From: Pseudomonadota bacterium
GTDB lineage: Bacteria; Pseudomonadota; Alphaproteobacteria; Paracaedibacterales; JAKBAR01
Length of the DNA stretch: 41,757 nucleotides
Assembly (NCBI GenBank): GCA_021808925.1
Contig: JAKBAR010000006.1
Coordinates: 1 to 41,757 of the forward strand
Direction of reading: 5' to 3'
This document shows, piece after piece, positions 16,598-26,050 of this stretch (within the stretch, counting starts at the first letter, position 1; every line of letters begins with the position of its first letter). Both the position numbers and the translations under genes were made by a program. Under the pieces are notes generated by a model. That model was not told the DNA's origin and ran no database searches. It saw only the letters and a list, made by a program, of their open reading frames with translations.

Positions 16598-17383
16598 ATG
16601 TCACATTTTGGAAAAGTTGGTATCGTTACAGGATCCACAAGCGGTATCGGTCTTGCGATTACAAAAGCATTGATCAAAGAACATGCGCATGTTGTCATTA
16701 ATGGCTTTGCAACCCATCAGGAAGTTGACGCTCTTTTGGCGGAGCTTAATGGGCTTGGAAAAGGCAAGGCTGTTTATTGTCAGGCTGATCTCACGCAAGT
16801 AGGCGATATTGAAAAACTGATTCATTTTGCCCATGATACTTTTGGGCGCGTTGATATTGTTGTCAATAACGCGGGCATGCAACATGTGGCCCCTATTACA
16901 GAATTTTCGCCTCAAAAATGGGATCAAATCATCGCCCTTAATCTTTCCGCTGCCTTTCACACAAGCAGGCTTGCTCTTCCGCTTATGCGTGAAAATCATT
17001 TTGGTCGTATTATTAATATTGCGTCAACTCACGGACTTGTGGCGTCCGAGGGCAAGGCAGCCTATGTGGCATCCAAACACGGGATCTTAGGTCTCACAAA
17101 AGTGATTGCCCTTGAGACCGCTTTAGAAAATATTACCTGCAATGCCGTTTGCCCTGGATTTGTCCTCACACCCCTCGTCGAGGCACAGGTGCGCGATAAA
17201 ATGACAAAGACAGGCATGACCTTTGATGAAGCCTCGAAATCTCTTGTCTCGGATAAACAACCCAGTCAGTGTTTTGTTCCTGTGGAGGAAATTGCAGCAG
17301 CGTGTCTTTATCTTGCTTCCGATCATGCGTCTCAAGTTCGAGGAGCGCATCTCGTTGTTGACGGAGGGTGGACAATACAGTAA
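16598..17383 (+). CDS. bdhA: 3-hydroxybutyrate dehydrogenase
   Basis: Short-chain dehydrogenase that interconverts (R)-3-hydroxybutyrate and acetoacetate with NAD(H). The Rossmann motif TGSTSGIG is at 11-18, NNAG lies near residue 88, the catalytic Ser is in IASTHGLVAS and the YxxxK in YVASKHG. The family-specific features LVEAQVRDK, LVSDKQPSQCF and the terminal DGGWTIQ favour BdhA over a generic SDR. ATG 16598 was chosen because AGGAAG lies eight bases upstream; the ATG at 16580 would swallow that site. 261 aa. Confidence 0.9.
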   Translation: MSHFGKVGIVTGSTSGIGLAITKALIKEHAHVVINGFATHQEVDALLAELNGLGKGKAVYCQADLTQVGDIEKLIHFAHDTFGRVDIVVNNAGMQHVAPITEFSPQKWDQIIALNLSAAFHTSRLALPLMRENHFGRIINIASTHGLVASEGKAAYVASKHGILGLTKVIALETALENITCNAVCPGFVLTPLVEAQVRDKMTKTGMTFDEASKSLVSDKQPSQCFVPVEEIAAACLYLASDHASQVRGAHLVVDGGWTIQ

Positions 17384-17420
17384 AGTAATTTGTTAATATA
17401 AAAACCAGAAAACTTGTAAA

Positions 17421-18299
17421 ATGAATTTTAAAATTATCTCACTTATTATCGCATTAACGAATATAACATCACTCTACGCTGCAGAAAAAAGGTATTTTGA
17501 GGAAGCAGAGTACTATCTAAAAGAATATCAGACAAAACTTAATGATTTTGTGAATACATACGAAAAAGATGAAAAAAAACTTAATGAGAAAAAATCAAGT
17601 CTCACAACTTTTCTGTTCCTCAATATTCTTGAGCCTTATGAAAAACTCACAGAAAATAAACGCAAAGAACTGAACGATAAATATCTCAAAGATTTCAATG
17701 ACACTGAGAAAAAGACATTCGGTGAAAGCATTATCATTAAAAAATTCGAAGAGCATTTTAATGAACATAAAAATAAGTCCATTATGACAGAGAAAAGCTG
17801 GGTAGAGCTTAAAACGGGTCAAGACGAAATTATGACGATCGAAAATCTTTCTGAGGAAAATAATGAAAAGTTAATAATTTTAAAAAAAGAGAGTTTTTCA
17901 AACGATTTTCTCCAAAATAATAATATTATTCCTGTTGAAAGTGAAAAAAACATCATTATGGAAAAGGATAATGATGAAGATGAGACTTTTATAAAAAAGA
18001 ATTTTGAAGAAATTAACAGTAATAACAGCAGTAATAATAGTAGCAACAACAGTATTAGCAAGGAAAAAATTAAAAATGTAGAAGATGAGTTCGGAAAGAA
18101 TCAAAACAATCTTCTCAATGACAAAAATAATGACACTCTCAATAAGATTGAAGAAAATAAAAACATCATTGAGCTACCTAAAAATAATAAAAATAATAAG
18201 CGTATTTCTATAAAAAAATTCACAGAGGGGTTTAAAAACCTTCTTAATAATAATAAAAATAAAAGAAAAAGCTTTAATGAGAAAGACAAAAAAAACTAG
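17421..18299 (+). CDS. Exported Asn-rich low-complexity orphan protein
   Basis: 292 aa. The signal peptide is MNFKIISLIIALTNITSLYA, cleaved before AEKRYF. The N-terminal half is a charged helical region. The C-terminal half is dominated by Asn, Lys and Glu, including a Ser/Asn tract encoded by a triplet microsatellite at about 18016-18057. Base composition is far more A-rich than the neighbouring bdhA and eno. The stop overlaps the convergent ftsB stop (CTAG). No domain is recognised. Such Asn-rich tracts are uncommon in bacteria. Confidence 0.7.
   Translation: MNFKIISLIIALTNITSLYAAEKRYFEEAEYYLKEYQTKLNDFVNTYEKDEKKLNEKKSSLTTFLFLNILEPYEKLTENKRKELNDKYLKDFNDTEKKTFGESIIIKKFEEHFNEHKNKSIMTEKSWVELKTGQDEIMTIENLSEENNEKLIILKKESFSNDFLQNNNIIPVESEKNIIMEKDNDEDETFIKKNFEEINSNNSSNNSSNNSISKEKIKNVEDEFGKNQNNLLNDKNNDTLNKIEENKNIIELPKNNKNNKRISIKKFTEGFKNLLNNNKNKRKSFNEKDKKN
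18016..18057 (+). repeat. AAY/AGY triplet microsatellite
   Basis: Degenerate tandem triplets (aacagtaataacagcagtaa and onward) encode alternating Asn and Ser inside the exported orphan. The tract stays in frame, so slippage would change protein length and not frame. Confidence 0.65.
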
Positions 18300-18658
18300 T
18301 GAGATTTTGAGGGCGTTTGTTCCTCAAAAATAATCACTTCATCCGCGCGGGCAAAATTCAAAACGGCCCGCGCTCTTTCCTCCAGCATATCAAGATCCAA
18401 ACTATCTGGACGCAAAAGATACACACGGCGCTCCAAAACCTCTTTATTTCCCTGCAAAGTATTGAATTCTAAACGCACCTGATCCAACTTTTGCTTCATG
18501 CGCACCATGGACAAAAGACCACGATCCCCCTGGATACTGTGATATATAAAATACGTCACGCACGCAAACGCAATAAGCGGGCCCATAAGGCCCTGGATCT
18601 GAGGATTATAAAAAAAAGATAAAATCCCCATTCCTTTTTGACGTCGAACACGCATCAT
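18296..18658 (-). CDS. ftsB: Septum formation initiator (FtsB/DivIC family)
   Basis: Bitopic division protein of 120 aa that bridges FtsQ and FtsL at the divisome. A basic cytoplasmic start is followed by one membrane helix (about residues 24-44, GPLIAFACVTYFIYHSIQG), then a coiled coil (about 50-85) and a conserved-type tail (LDLDMLEERARAVLNFARADE). The start lies directly after the eno stop, the usual alphaproteobacterial eno-ftsB pairing, so the two are co-transcribed. Confidence 0.88.
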   Translation of the reverse strand: MMRVRRQKGMGILSFFYNPQIQGLMGPLIAFACVTYFIYHSIQGDRGLLSMVRMKQKLDQVRLEFNTLQGNKEVLERRVYLLRPDSLDLDMLEERARAVLNFARADEVIIFEEQTPSKSH

Positions 18659-19939
18659 TTATCCTTTGTTAAAAAGAGTGTGGGCGAACTGTGCTTGACC
18701 TGAAAGATTTTCAGCAATGCGAAGGAGTTGATTATATTTTGCGGTGCGCTCGCCCCTGCAAAGAGAGCCCGTTTTAATTTGCCCCGCATTCACAGCCACG
18801 GCAAGATCTGCAATAAAGGTATCCTCTGTCTCGCCCGAACGATGAGAAATAATGGATTTATATCCGGCACGGTGCGCTTTTTCGATGACGTCTAAGGTTT
18901 CTGTCACGGTGCCAATTTGATTCAGTTTAATTAAAATTGCATTCGCAGCACCCTGTGCAATACCTTGACTCAAACGCGTTTTATTGGTCACAAACAAGTC
19001 ATCACCGACGATTTGAAGCCGGTTCCCAAGAGCTTTTGTCATGGCCGTAAACCCTTTAAAATCTTCCTGATCCAACGGGTCCTCTATCGACAAAATGGGG
19101 TAATGATCCACAAGGTTTGTATAGATCGATAGCATCGACGCGCTGTCGTGCTCAGCCCCTTCATAACGGTAAAGGCCCTTCGCTTCATCATAAAATTCAC
19201 TCGCCGCCACATCCATGGCAAGGGCAATATGCTCTCCAGGTGTGAGGCCCGCTTCAACAATCGCTTGCATCATCAGATCAAGTGCAGCTTTTGTGCCTTT
19301 GAGCGTGGGGGCTACCCCACCTTCATCGCCCACAGCTGTGGATATTCCTTGTTTTTTTAAAATCGCTTTCAGTGCGTGAAAAACGGCTGCAGACAACTCG
19401 AGCGCCTCCATAAAGGTGCATGCGCCCACAGGAACAATCATAAACTCTTGCACGTCGAGACCATTATTTGCGTGAGCTCCGCCATTAATAATATTAATCA
19501 ATGGCATGGGAAGCGTGTGCGCATTCCCACCCCCTAAATAGCGATAAAGAGGCATCTGATAAGCCTTTGCCGCTGCTTTTGCACATGCCATACTCACGGC
19601 CAATGTTCCATTTGCGCCAAGGTGACTTTTATTATCTGTGCCATCAAGATCACATAGCATGCTATCAATAGCGCGCTGTTGATCGGCCGCGTATCCTTGA
19701 AGATGTTGAAAAATATCCGTCTCAATCATTTGCACAACGCGCTTAACACCTTTGCCCTGAAAGCGATGAAAATCACCATCCCGCAGTTCAAGCGCCTCAA
19801 ATTTTCCCGTGGAAGCGCCAGAAGGCACAACCGCACGGCCGCGCACACCGTTTGCCAGAATCACGTCGACTTCGACGGTTGGAAATCCGCGGGAATCCAA
19901 AATTTCTCTCGCTAAAATATTTGAAATGGTCAAAGGCAT
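18659..19939 (-). CDS. eno: Enolase
   Basis: Interconverts 2-phosphoglycerate and phosphoenolpyruvate. The N-terminus AREILDSRGFPTVEVDV is typical. STAVGDEGGVAPTL carries the catalytic Glu, SIEDPLDQED and VGDDLFVTN the Mg2+ ligands, and LIKLNQIGTVTETL and ISHRSGETEDTFIADLAV the Lys and His/Ser region. The length of 426 aa is standard. It sits in the kdsA-eno-ftsB part of the conserved block, though a broken methyltransferase gene separates it from kdsA. Confidence 0.98.
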   Translation of the reverse strand: MPLTISNILAREILDSRGFPTVEVDVILANGVRGRAVVPSGASTGKFEALELRDGDFHRFQGKGVKRVVQMIETDIFQHLQGYAADQQRAIDSMLCDLDGTDNKSHLGANGTLAVSMACAKAAAKAYQMPLYRYLGGGNAHTLPMPLINIINGGAHANNGLDVQEFMIVPVGACTFMEALELSAAVFHALKAILKKQGISTAVGDEGGVAPTLKGTKAALDLMMQAIVEAGLTPGEHIALAMDVAASEFYDEAKGLYRYEGAEHDSASMLSIYTNLVDHYPILSIEDPLDQEDFKGFTAMTKALGNRLQIVGDDLFVTNKTRLSQGIAQGAANAILIKLNQIGTVTETLDVIEKAHRAGYKSIISHRSGETEDTFIADLAVAVNAGQIKTGSLCRGERTAKYNQLLRIAENLSGQAQFAHTLFNKG

Positions 19940-19972
19940 TTTTCATCTTTCTTTAATGTTCTGTCCGTCATA

Positions 19973-20752
19973 TTAAATCTTTTTTGCGGTTGTTAATATT
20001 CTTTCCGTGTCAAACGAAGATAATTTTTCACCGTTTATATCCGTTTGTTCTAAAATTGTAAAACCATTTTCACTTAACATCCCTCTTAATTCATCTGCGG
20101 TATAGCATTGGAGTGTATTTGTATCCTTTGAGATTTTTACAGGTTGGCGATGGTGCGTTTGCTCAAAATATGTGGAATAAGAGGCAAGAATCCCCTCATA
20201 CGTTACATAACTAAATTGAACTTCGCGTACAGTTCTCTCTTTCAAAATGGCGAGCCTGTCCAAGGTAAGCTTTGTGATATTGTCCGTGTGCTTCAGATAG
20301 TTCAGATTAAATATATCAAAAACGTAGATCCCACCTTTTTTAAGATTACCATGAATATTCAGCATAGCTTTTTAAAAACCATCGCGTGTTAAGTGGCCAA
20401 TCGCATTAAAAATTGTAAGAATAGCATCAAATTGACCAACATGGATATAACGACAATCTCCCTTTAAAAACTGAACAGTAACCTTTTTTTGCATTGCTTT
20501 TTGCCATGCAACACGCAGCATGCTTGCATTGATATCCGCCCCCACAACGTCAAAACCTGCATCCAAAAGCCAAAAGACTTGAGAGCCTGTACCGCATGTC
20601 AGATCAAGCACTGTCGAGACCTCGTATTTTTTTAATATTTTTTCAAGAACAGCATTGGTGATTTCGGAATTTTTTTCATTAAAGTCGTCATAATACTGCG
20701 CTTCTCCATTATAGTGAGAGGATTTTGCGGTTGTATGGGTGAGTAATTTCAT
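19973..20752 (-). pseudogene. SAM-dependent methyltransferase interrupted by an in-frame TAA
   Basis: Class I methyltransferase of about 258 residues read through. The N-terminal half (20752-20372) holds motif I (VLDLTCGTGSQ), DVVGADINASML and the motif IV region (FDAILTIFNAIGHL). The C-terminal half (20365-19973) continues as MLNIHGNLKKGGIYVFDIFN and a beta-rich tail. Both halves are in one frame: after Gly-Phe a TAA at 20374-20372 is followed by Lys-Ala-Met in frame. This is a single nonsense codon and not a frameshift, in the middle of the segment joining motif IV to the post-motif helix. Restart at ATG 20365 could give a separate fragment, but that fragment lacks the SAM site. Substrate unknown. 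Confidence 0.8.
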
Positions 20753-20808
20753 ACGATCCTTTCATGATAAATGAAGCGTGCACAGCAAAAAATATTGCGA
20801 TTAAAAAT

Positions 20809-21672
20809 CTAGCCTTGATAAATTTCTTCCATGGTCGGAAGTGTCGCTAAATATGTTTTTGTCCTCTCATCAAGGTCACGCATATAGGGCAAAAGATAAG
20901 GCACATAGTCCAAAGGCACCATATTCGGACCGTCACTTGGCGCATGAGCAGGGTCTTGATGCACCTCCATAAAGATTGACGCCACACCAGTAGCAATGGC
21001 TGCACGCATCAAAAGAGGCGCATATTTGCGTTCTCCCGCCGTTGCATCCCCAAGACCACCCGGTTGTTGCACCGAATGAGTTGCATCAAACATCACGGGG
21101 TGCTTTGTTTCTTTCATCACATCAAGGCCACGAAAATCCGACACAAGTTGATTATAACCAAAGCTGACACCCCGCTCGCACAAAATAATATTATGATTGC
21201 CAAAGGACTCTACTTTCTTCGCAACATTCTTCATGTCCCACGGTGCAAGAAATTGTCCTTTTTTAATGTTCAGAGGCTTTCCTGTTTTTGCGGCTGCTTT
21301 TAAAAAATCTGTCTGACGACACAAAAGCGCAGGAGTTTGCAAAATATCCACAACGTCCGCTGCTGCCGCGCATTGCTCGTTATCATGCACATCCGTTAAA
21401 ACGGGCACATCGAAGGTTTTTTTAACCTCTTCTAAAATCCGAAGACCCTCATCAAGACCCACGCCCCGCTCGCTTTTAACACTCAATCGGTTCGCTTTGT
21501 CATAGGAGGATTTATAAATAAAAGGAATCTTGGCTTTGCCTGTAAGATTTTTAAGTTTCTCAGCCATCATCATGGCATGCTCGCGGCTTTCAATCACACA
21601 CGGCCCTGCCACCAAAACAAAGGGCAGATCATTTCCAAACGTTACATTTCCTACACGCACATGCTTTTGCAT
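20809..21672 (-). CDS. kdsA: 3-deoxy-8-phosphooctulonate synthase
   Basis: Condenses arabinose 5-phosphate with PEP to give KDO 8-phosphate, the precursor of the LPS inner core, so this cell is expected to make KDO-containing lipid [17 protein letters not shown], the [13 protein letters not shown] segment, [20 protein letters not shown] and [13 protein letters not shown] are all canonical. The length of 287 aa is normal. It lies between pyrG and eno in the conserved order; a 77-codon plus-strand ORF is inserted between it and pyrG. Confidence 0.97.
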   Translation of the reverse strand: MQKHVRVGNVTFGNDLPFVLVAGPCVIESREHAMMMAEKLKNLTGKAKIPFIYKSSYDKANRLSVKSERGVGLDEGLRILEEVKKTFDVPVLTDVHDNEQCAAAADVVDILQTPALLCRQTDFLKAAAKTGKPLNIKKGQFLAPWDMKNVAKKVESFGNHNIILCERGVSFGYNQLVSDFRGLDVMKETKHPVMFDATHSVQQPGGLGDATAGERKYAPLLMRAAIATGVASIFMEVHQDPAHAPSDGPNMVPLDYVPYLLPYMRDLDERTKTYLATLPTMEEIYQG

Positions 21673-21774
21673 TGAACACCTTAAATTTTAATCTTTTATT
21701 AACATTTAGCACACTCGCCTAAGAGACGAGAAGATAATTCCCCTCTCACACCTCTTAAGGGTGGAGATTTTACG

Positions 21775-22008
21775 ATGCAAAAAATAATCGCATGTCTCAT
21801 GCTCCGTATCGCTATGCCTCAAAAGGGTTGGGAGAGAGATGAAAACGAAGGGTCCCTCACACTAGCACGAGACAACGAAATACGAGTTAACGAAGCGCGT
21901 TTAGATCCCCTAACTCCTCAGCACTTAAGTAAGACTAACCTTAATAAAAAAGCAGAAGAGAGACTTCAAAATCTTTTTGGAAAAATTCTTCCTGCTATCA
22001 ATAACTAA
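21775..22008 (+). CDS. Possible small protein of unknown function
   Basis: 77 aa with a reasonable Shine-Dalgarno sequence (ggtggag, eight bases before the ATG). The N-terminus is weakly hydrophobic (MQKIIACLMLRIAMP), but no proper signal peptide follows. The rest is polar and charged. It sits alone between the divergent kdsA and the convergent pyrG end. It may be a decayed member of the exported orphan set or a chance ORF. Confidence 0.35.
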   Translation: MQKIIACLMLRIAMPQKGWERDENEGSLTLARDNEIRVNEARLDPLTPQHLSKTNLNKKAEERLQNLFGKILPAINN

Positions 22009-22049
22009 GAAAAAGGAGGAGGCGCAACTCTTCTCCACACTAACAATCA

Positions 22050-23675
22050 TTATCCCTGCCGCCGGTCCAGGGCTGCTTTTACAAAAGCTTTAAAAAGTGG
22101 ATGGGGGGCTGTGGGCCGTGACTTAAGCTCGGGGTGAAACTGCGTTGCGATAAAAAACGGATGATCAGGGCGCTCGACAATTTCTGGCAACTTTCCATCG
22201 GCAGACATCCCTGAAAAGACAAGGCCGGTCGCTTCGATAATATCTTTATAATTTGTATTGACCTCGTAACGATGGCGGTGGCGCTCTGAAATCACAGCCT
22301 CTCTGTAAATTGCATGAGCAAGCGAATGTGGATGAATATGACACGGATACGCGCCAAGACGCATTGTTCCGCCCAAATCTTGATGAGCATGGCGCTTTTG
22401 AAGCGTATCTTTACTCATCCATTCTGTCATTAGCCCGATAACGGGTGTATCCGTTGGACCAAATTCTGTAGAGGATGCATTTTTTAATCCTGCAAGATTG
22501 CGTGCGGCCTCTACAACAGAAAGTTGCATGCCAAAACAAATGCCAAGAAAGGGGCGTTTTGTCTCACGTGCATACGTAATCGCGTGAATTTTTCCCTCTG
22601 AGCCATGGGTTCCAAAACCACCAGGCACAATAATCCCATCACAAAGTGAAAGAGCATCCGCCATGGATGAATAATCCTCAAAATTTCTAGCATCAATCGG
22701 GTGAAGGTTAACTTTCACATCATTGGCAAACCCACCGTGATTAAGGGCTTCATACAAAGATTTATACGCATCTTGGAGCTGAACATATTTGCCCACGACG
22801 GCGATATCCACAGCATCTTTAGGTTGATAAAATTTTTCAACAATCTGCTTCCAAGGCTCAAGATGAGGCGTTGTCGCAGGTAAATTAAAATAAGAACAAA
22901 TTTGCTGATCAACGCCCTCTTGATGATAATAAAGAGGCACCTCGTAAATCGATTTGAGATCTTTTCCTGTCATCACACGCTCTGGGCGAACGTTACAAAA
23001 AAGACCTAGCTTTTCTTTTGCACTTTGAGGAAGATCCCGATCTGTTCGACAAAGAAGCATATCAGGCTGAATTCCATAACTTAAGAGAGTGCGTACAGAA
23101 TGTTGCGCTGCTTTTGTTTTTATTTCTCCTGCGGCTTCAATATAAGGAACGAGCGCCACATGAATAAAAAGTGTTTTCTCACGCCCGAGATCAAAAGCAA
23201 GTTGGCGAATTGATTCAAGAGCAGGAAGCCCTTCGATATCGCCGACTGTGCCGCCAATCTCCACAAGAGTAAAATCCATATCCGACGTTTCATGGGTGAT
23301 AAAAGCTTTAATCTCATCAATCACATGGGGAACTACTTGCACATTATGCCCGTGATAATCACCACGGCGCTCCTTTTCGATAATCCGCGCATAAATACGC
23401 CCCATGGCCGTGCAATCAAAGCGCGTGTGATCATGATTTGTAAAACGTTCATAATGACCAAGATCAAGGTCTGTCTCTGCACCATCTTCTGTGACAAAGA
23501 CTTCACCATGTTGATAAGGACTCATGGTTCCTGGATCAACATTAAGGTAGATATCAAATTTGCGAATACGCACCGAATAACCATGGGCCTGAAGAAGAGC
23601 CCCAAGAGAAGAGGCGGCGATTCCCTTGCCAAGAGAGGAAACAACGCCGCCTGTGATAAAGATATAACGTGTCAC
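22050..23675 (-). CDS. pyrG: CTP synthase
   Basis: Aminates UTP to CTP using glutamine. The N-terminal synthetase domain starts with [20 protein letters not shown] and includes [20 protein letters not shown]. The C-terminal class I glutamine amidotransferase has the nucleophile Cys in FLGICFGMQ, the oxyanion PGGFG and the His-Glu pair in [12 protein letters not shown]. The length of 541 aa is standard. It starts eight bases after secG and so shares its operon. Confidence 0.98.
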   Translation of the reverse strand: MTRYIFITGGVVSSLGKGIAASSLGALLQAHGYSVRIRKFDIYLNVDPGTMSPYQHGEVFVTEDGAETDLDLGHYERFTNHDHTRFDCTAMGRIYARIIEKERRGDYHGHNVQVVPHVIDEIKAFITHETSDMDFTLVEIGGTVGDIEGLPALESIRQLAFDLGREKTLFIHVALVPYIEAAGEIKTKAAQHSVRTLLSYGIQPDMLLCRTDRDLPQSAKEKLGLFCNVRPERVMTGKDLKSIYEVPLYYHQEGVDQQICSYFNLPATTPHLEPWKQIVEKFYQPKDAVDIAVVGKYVQLQDAYKSLYEALNHGGFANDVKVNLHPIDARNFEDYSSMADALSLCDGIIVPGGFGTHGSEGKIHAITYARETKRPFLGICFGMQLSVVEAARNLAGLKNASSTEFGPTDTPVIGLMTEWMSKDTLQKRHAHQDLGGTMRLGAYPCHIHPHSLAHAIYREAVISERHRHRYEVNTNYKDIIEATGLVFSGMSADGKLPEIVERPDHPFFIATQFHPELKSRPTAPHPLFKAFVKAALDRRQG

Positions 23676-23683
23676 AATTTTTA

Positions 23684-24001
23684 TTATTTATCCGTTGTAG
23701 GTTGAGCAGGGGCTTCTTGTTGAGTGCTTTCAGTATCGAGAAAAGAGGATTGTTTATGAATCTGACGGCTTGCAATAATGCTCATCAAAAGACAATTAAA
23801 CATGAAAACGCCCGCAAGGATCGCTGTTAAACGTGTCAGAAAGTTTGCAGCCCCGCGTGCCGTAAACACATTATTCGAAGCACCACCGCCGCCGCCCAGA
23901 CCAAGGCCACCTCCCTCGCTTTTTTGCAAAAGAATCACACTAATCAGAGCCAGCGCAATCAGCGCCTGAAGAACAAGGAGAATCACCATAAGATTACTCA
24001 T
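23684..24001 (-). CDS. secG: Protein translocase subunit SecG
   Basis: Small SecYEG subunit of 105 aa. Two membrane helices (residues 5-23 and about 57-77) flank the conserved cytoplasmic loop [21 protein letters not shown] Gln/Pro-rich tail follows the second helix. The secG-pyrG order and the tight spacing are characteristic of alphaproteobacteria. It is relevant to the many Sec-type signal peptides in the window. Confidence 0.93.
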   Translation of the reverse strand: MSNLMVILLVLQALIALALISVILLQKSEGGGLGLGGGGGASNNVFTARGAANFLTRLTAILAGVFMFNCLLMSIIASRQIHKQSSFLDTESTQQEAPAQPTTDK

Positions 24002-24193
24002 ACTAAAAATTACTTTGCTATCATTTATACGCTTTTATGCATAGAAAAGCTAGTCTGTGGTTAAAAAACACCTCATATTTTCAACTCCCGGAGGTGCGCT
24101 CTCAAAAAATTTACACTTTGTTAAATTTTCTACAGTAGAATCACGTTAAGAGAGCAGCTTGCTTTCCTGTGTCTGCACCAAGGGAGAGACCTC

Positions 24194-24799
24194 ATGAAGA
24201 TATTTAATCGACGCTCCGTTTCAATCGGTCTTGCTTTTTTCATAGCGCTTTATCAAACCAGTCACGGCGGAGATTGCGTGTGGGATGATGAGCAAGAAAT
24301 GTCTGAGTACTTCAAAGGCATTCAATTTATCCGTCTTAAGCTTGATAAAGCCATCAATGAAGTCACTGAAGATGCGCTAAAAAACGAAAAAGTGTACGTC
24401 ATAAAGAGTTTTGCTCTTTTCTCAACACCAAACCCTTTGTCGTTTCGCACAAAAAAATATTTATTTTTAGAGTCCATCCCTCTTACAAAAAATCCAATGT
24501 GCTTACTGTGGACACCCTTTGGGCAGGTGGTTCTCTTTGAGGATGGTTCCGCAGGCGTGATGAAAAAATGTTTGGATACATTTTTAAAACTGATGAAAGA
24601 CCACTGGGATATCGAAGAATATAAAGGTGGATATCTTATCAAAAGCATTGATGGTCATCTCTTTTTTAAAGATGAAGACAAAGAATCACTTGACGATGTT
24701 TTTTATACGGAACTTTCTTCCACACTGGAGGAAAGGTATGAGACTGACAAAACATTGTTTAAAAAACTATCGGGTGGCCTTGATAAGTTTTTCCCTTAA
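24194..24799 (+). CDS. Exported orphan protein
   Basis: 201 aa. It is preceded by gggag and an ATG at suitable spacing. The signal peptide is MKIFNRRSVSIGLAFFIALY, cleaved near HG|GDCVW. The mature part is a mixed alpha/beta-looking globular sequence (from VYVIKSFALFSTPNPLSF to LLWTPFGQVVLFEDGSAG), less low-complexity than the other orphans. No family is recognised. It lies between secG (divergent) and pfk in the same direction. Confidence 0.75.
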   Translation: MKIFNRRSVSIGLAFFIALYQTSHGGDCVWDDEQEMSEYFKGIQFIRLKLDKAINEVTEDALKNEKVYVIKSFALFSTPNPLSFRTKKYLFLESIPLTKNPMCLLWTPFGQVVLFEDGSAGVMKKCLDTFLKLMKDHWDIEEYKGGYLIKSIDGHLFFKDEDKESLDDVFYTELSSTLEERYETDKTLFKKLSGGLDKFFP

Positions 24800-24877
24800 G
24801 GAAAGTTTGAACAATAAGGGTGAAAACTAAAGTGCTGACAGAATCACAAAAAAATAAATAAAAAAAGATTCCATCGC

Positions 24878-24906
24878 TTAACAAATGTGTTTTTTTTCAC
24901 TAAGAT
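24878..24906 (+). promoter_or_regulatory. Candidate sigma-70 promoter of pfk
   Basis: ttaaca (24878-24883, 5 of 6 to TTGACA), a 17-base T-rich spacer and taagat (24901-24906, 4 of 6 to TATAAT), ending 40 bases before the pfk ATG. Confidence 0.45.
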
Positions 24907-24946
24907 AGCTCTTAAGAAAAATAAATAAAAACACAAGGTTAAGCAG

Positions 24947-26029
24947 ATGACAAAACGTATTGGCGTTATGACAAGTGGAGGGGATTGCCCAGGACTCAAT
25001 GCAACAATACGTGCGATCGTCTACAAGGCTGTTGGCACTTATGGATGGGAAGTTCTTGGGATAAAAAAAGGCACAACGGGCCTTTTGCGGAGTCCTCTTG
25101 ATACGATTCAGTTAACGCCCTCGCTGTGCAATACCGCTATTATGCGTACGGGTGGTACTTTCTTGGGCAGTACAAACAAGGATAATCCTTTTTATTTTCC
25201 AACAGAAAATGGCGGAGTTAAAGATCGCTCTAAGGATTTTATCAAAAATTATCACGACCTTGGGCTTGATGCGCTGATTGCAATCGGTGGGGATGGCAGC
25301 ATGAAAATTCTCAAGCGTCTGTGTGATCTCGGCGGTCTCAATCTTGTAACAATTCCTAAAACTATTGATAATGACGTTGCCGGCACTGAAAATGCAATCG
25401 GTCACTTGACAGCGGTGGAGGTCGCCACAGAGGCCCTCGATCGCCTTCAACCCACAGCCGCCAGTCATCAGCGGGCTATGATTTTAGAAGTGATGGGGCG
25501 TGATGCGGGCCACATTGCCCTTGCAGCAGGTGTTGCGGGAGGTGCAGATGTGATTTTAATTCCAGAGATTCGCTATAGCCTCGATAAAGTGTGCAGCCGC
25601 ATTAAAACACTGGCGATGGATGGTTCAAACTTTGCGCTTATTGTTGTGGCAGAAGGTGTGAAAAAAGAAGATGGTCAGCCGTTGACTGTGACGGATCCTA
25701 AGTCGGGCCGGCTGCGTTATGGCGGCATTGGTCACTATCTATCCGAGAAAATTAGTCTTTCCACAGGCGCAGAAACCCGCGTGACCGTGCTGGGTCATGT
25801 TCAACGCGGTGGCGAGCCTTGTGCAGAAGATCGCATCCTTGCGTCTAAGTTTGGTGTCAGTGCGGTGGATCTTATTGCAAAAGGACAGTTTAATCACATG
25901 GTTGCGCTCAAAGGCCAAGATATTATTGCCGTTCCCATCCAAATCGCCACAGCCTCTCAAAAGCTTGTGGATAGTGAAAGTACGATGATGCAAATTGCGC
26001 GGGGCCTTGGCATTTGTTTTGGGGATTAA
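24947..26029 (+). CDS. 6-phosphofructokinase (group III type, ATP or PPi)
   Basis: Phosphorylates fructose 6-phosphate, 360 aa. The N-terminus is GVMTSGGDCPGLNA. GGDGS lies at 114-118 and PKTIDND at 137-143, with catalytic Asp141. VMGRDAGHIAL and the GHVQRGGEP C-terminal motif are present. Gly117 (E. coli Gly104 position) favours ATP as donor, since PPi enzymes carry Asp there. Lys138 (E. coli Gly124 position) is the residue of PPi-type and group III enzymes. This mixed pair leaves the donor uncertain; ATP is more likely. Many alphaproteobacteria lack a phosphofructokinase, so its presence beside gpmI indicates a complete upper glycolysis or a gluconeogenic PPi route. Confidence 0.92.
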   Translation: MTKRIGVMTSGGDCPGLNATIRAIVYKAVGTYGWEVLGIKKGTTGLLRSPLDTIQLTPSLCNTAIMRTGGTFLGSTNKDNPFYFPTENGGVKDRSKDFIKNYHDLGLDALIAIGGDGSMKILKRLCDLGGLNLVTIPKTIDNDVAGTENAIGHLTAVEVATEALDRLQPTAASHQRAMILEVMGRDAGHIALAAGVAGGADVILIPEIRYSLDKVCSRIKTLAMDGSNFALIVVAEGVKKEDGQPLTVTDPKSGRLRYGGIGHYLSEKISLSTGAETRVTVLGHVQRGGEPCAEDRILASKFGVSAVDLIAKGQFNHMVALKGQDIIAVPIQIATASQKLVDSESTMMQIARGLGICFGD

Positions 26030-26050
26030 TATTTTCTAACGCTGTCTTTA

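Noticed and set aside
20366-20380. Frameshift between the two methyltransferase pieces
   Set aside because: Codon-by-codon reading shows both pieces in the same frame; the lesion is a TAA codon, not an indel.
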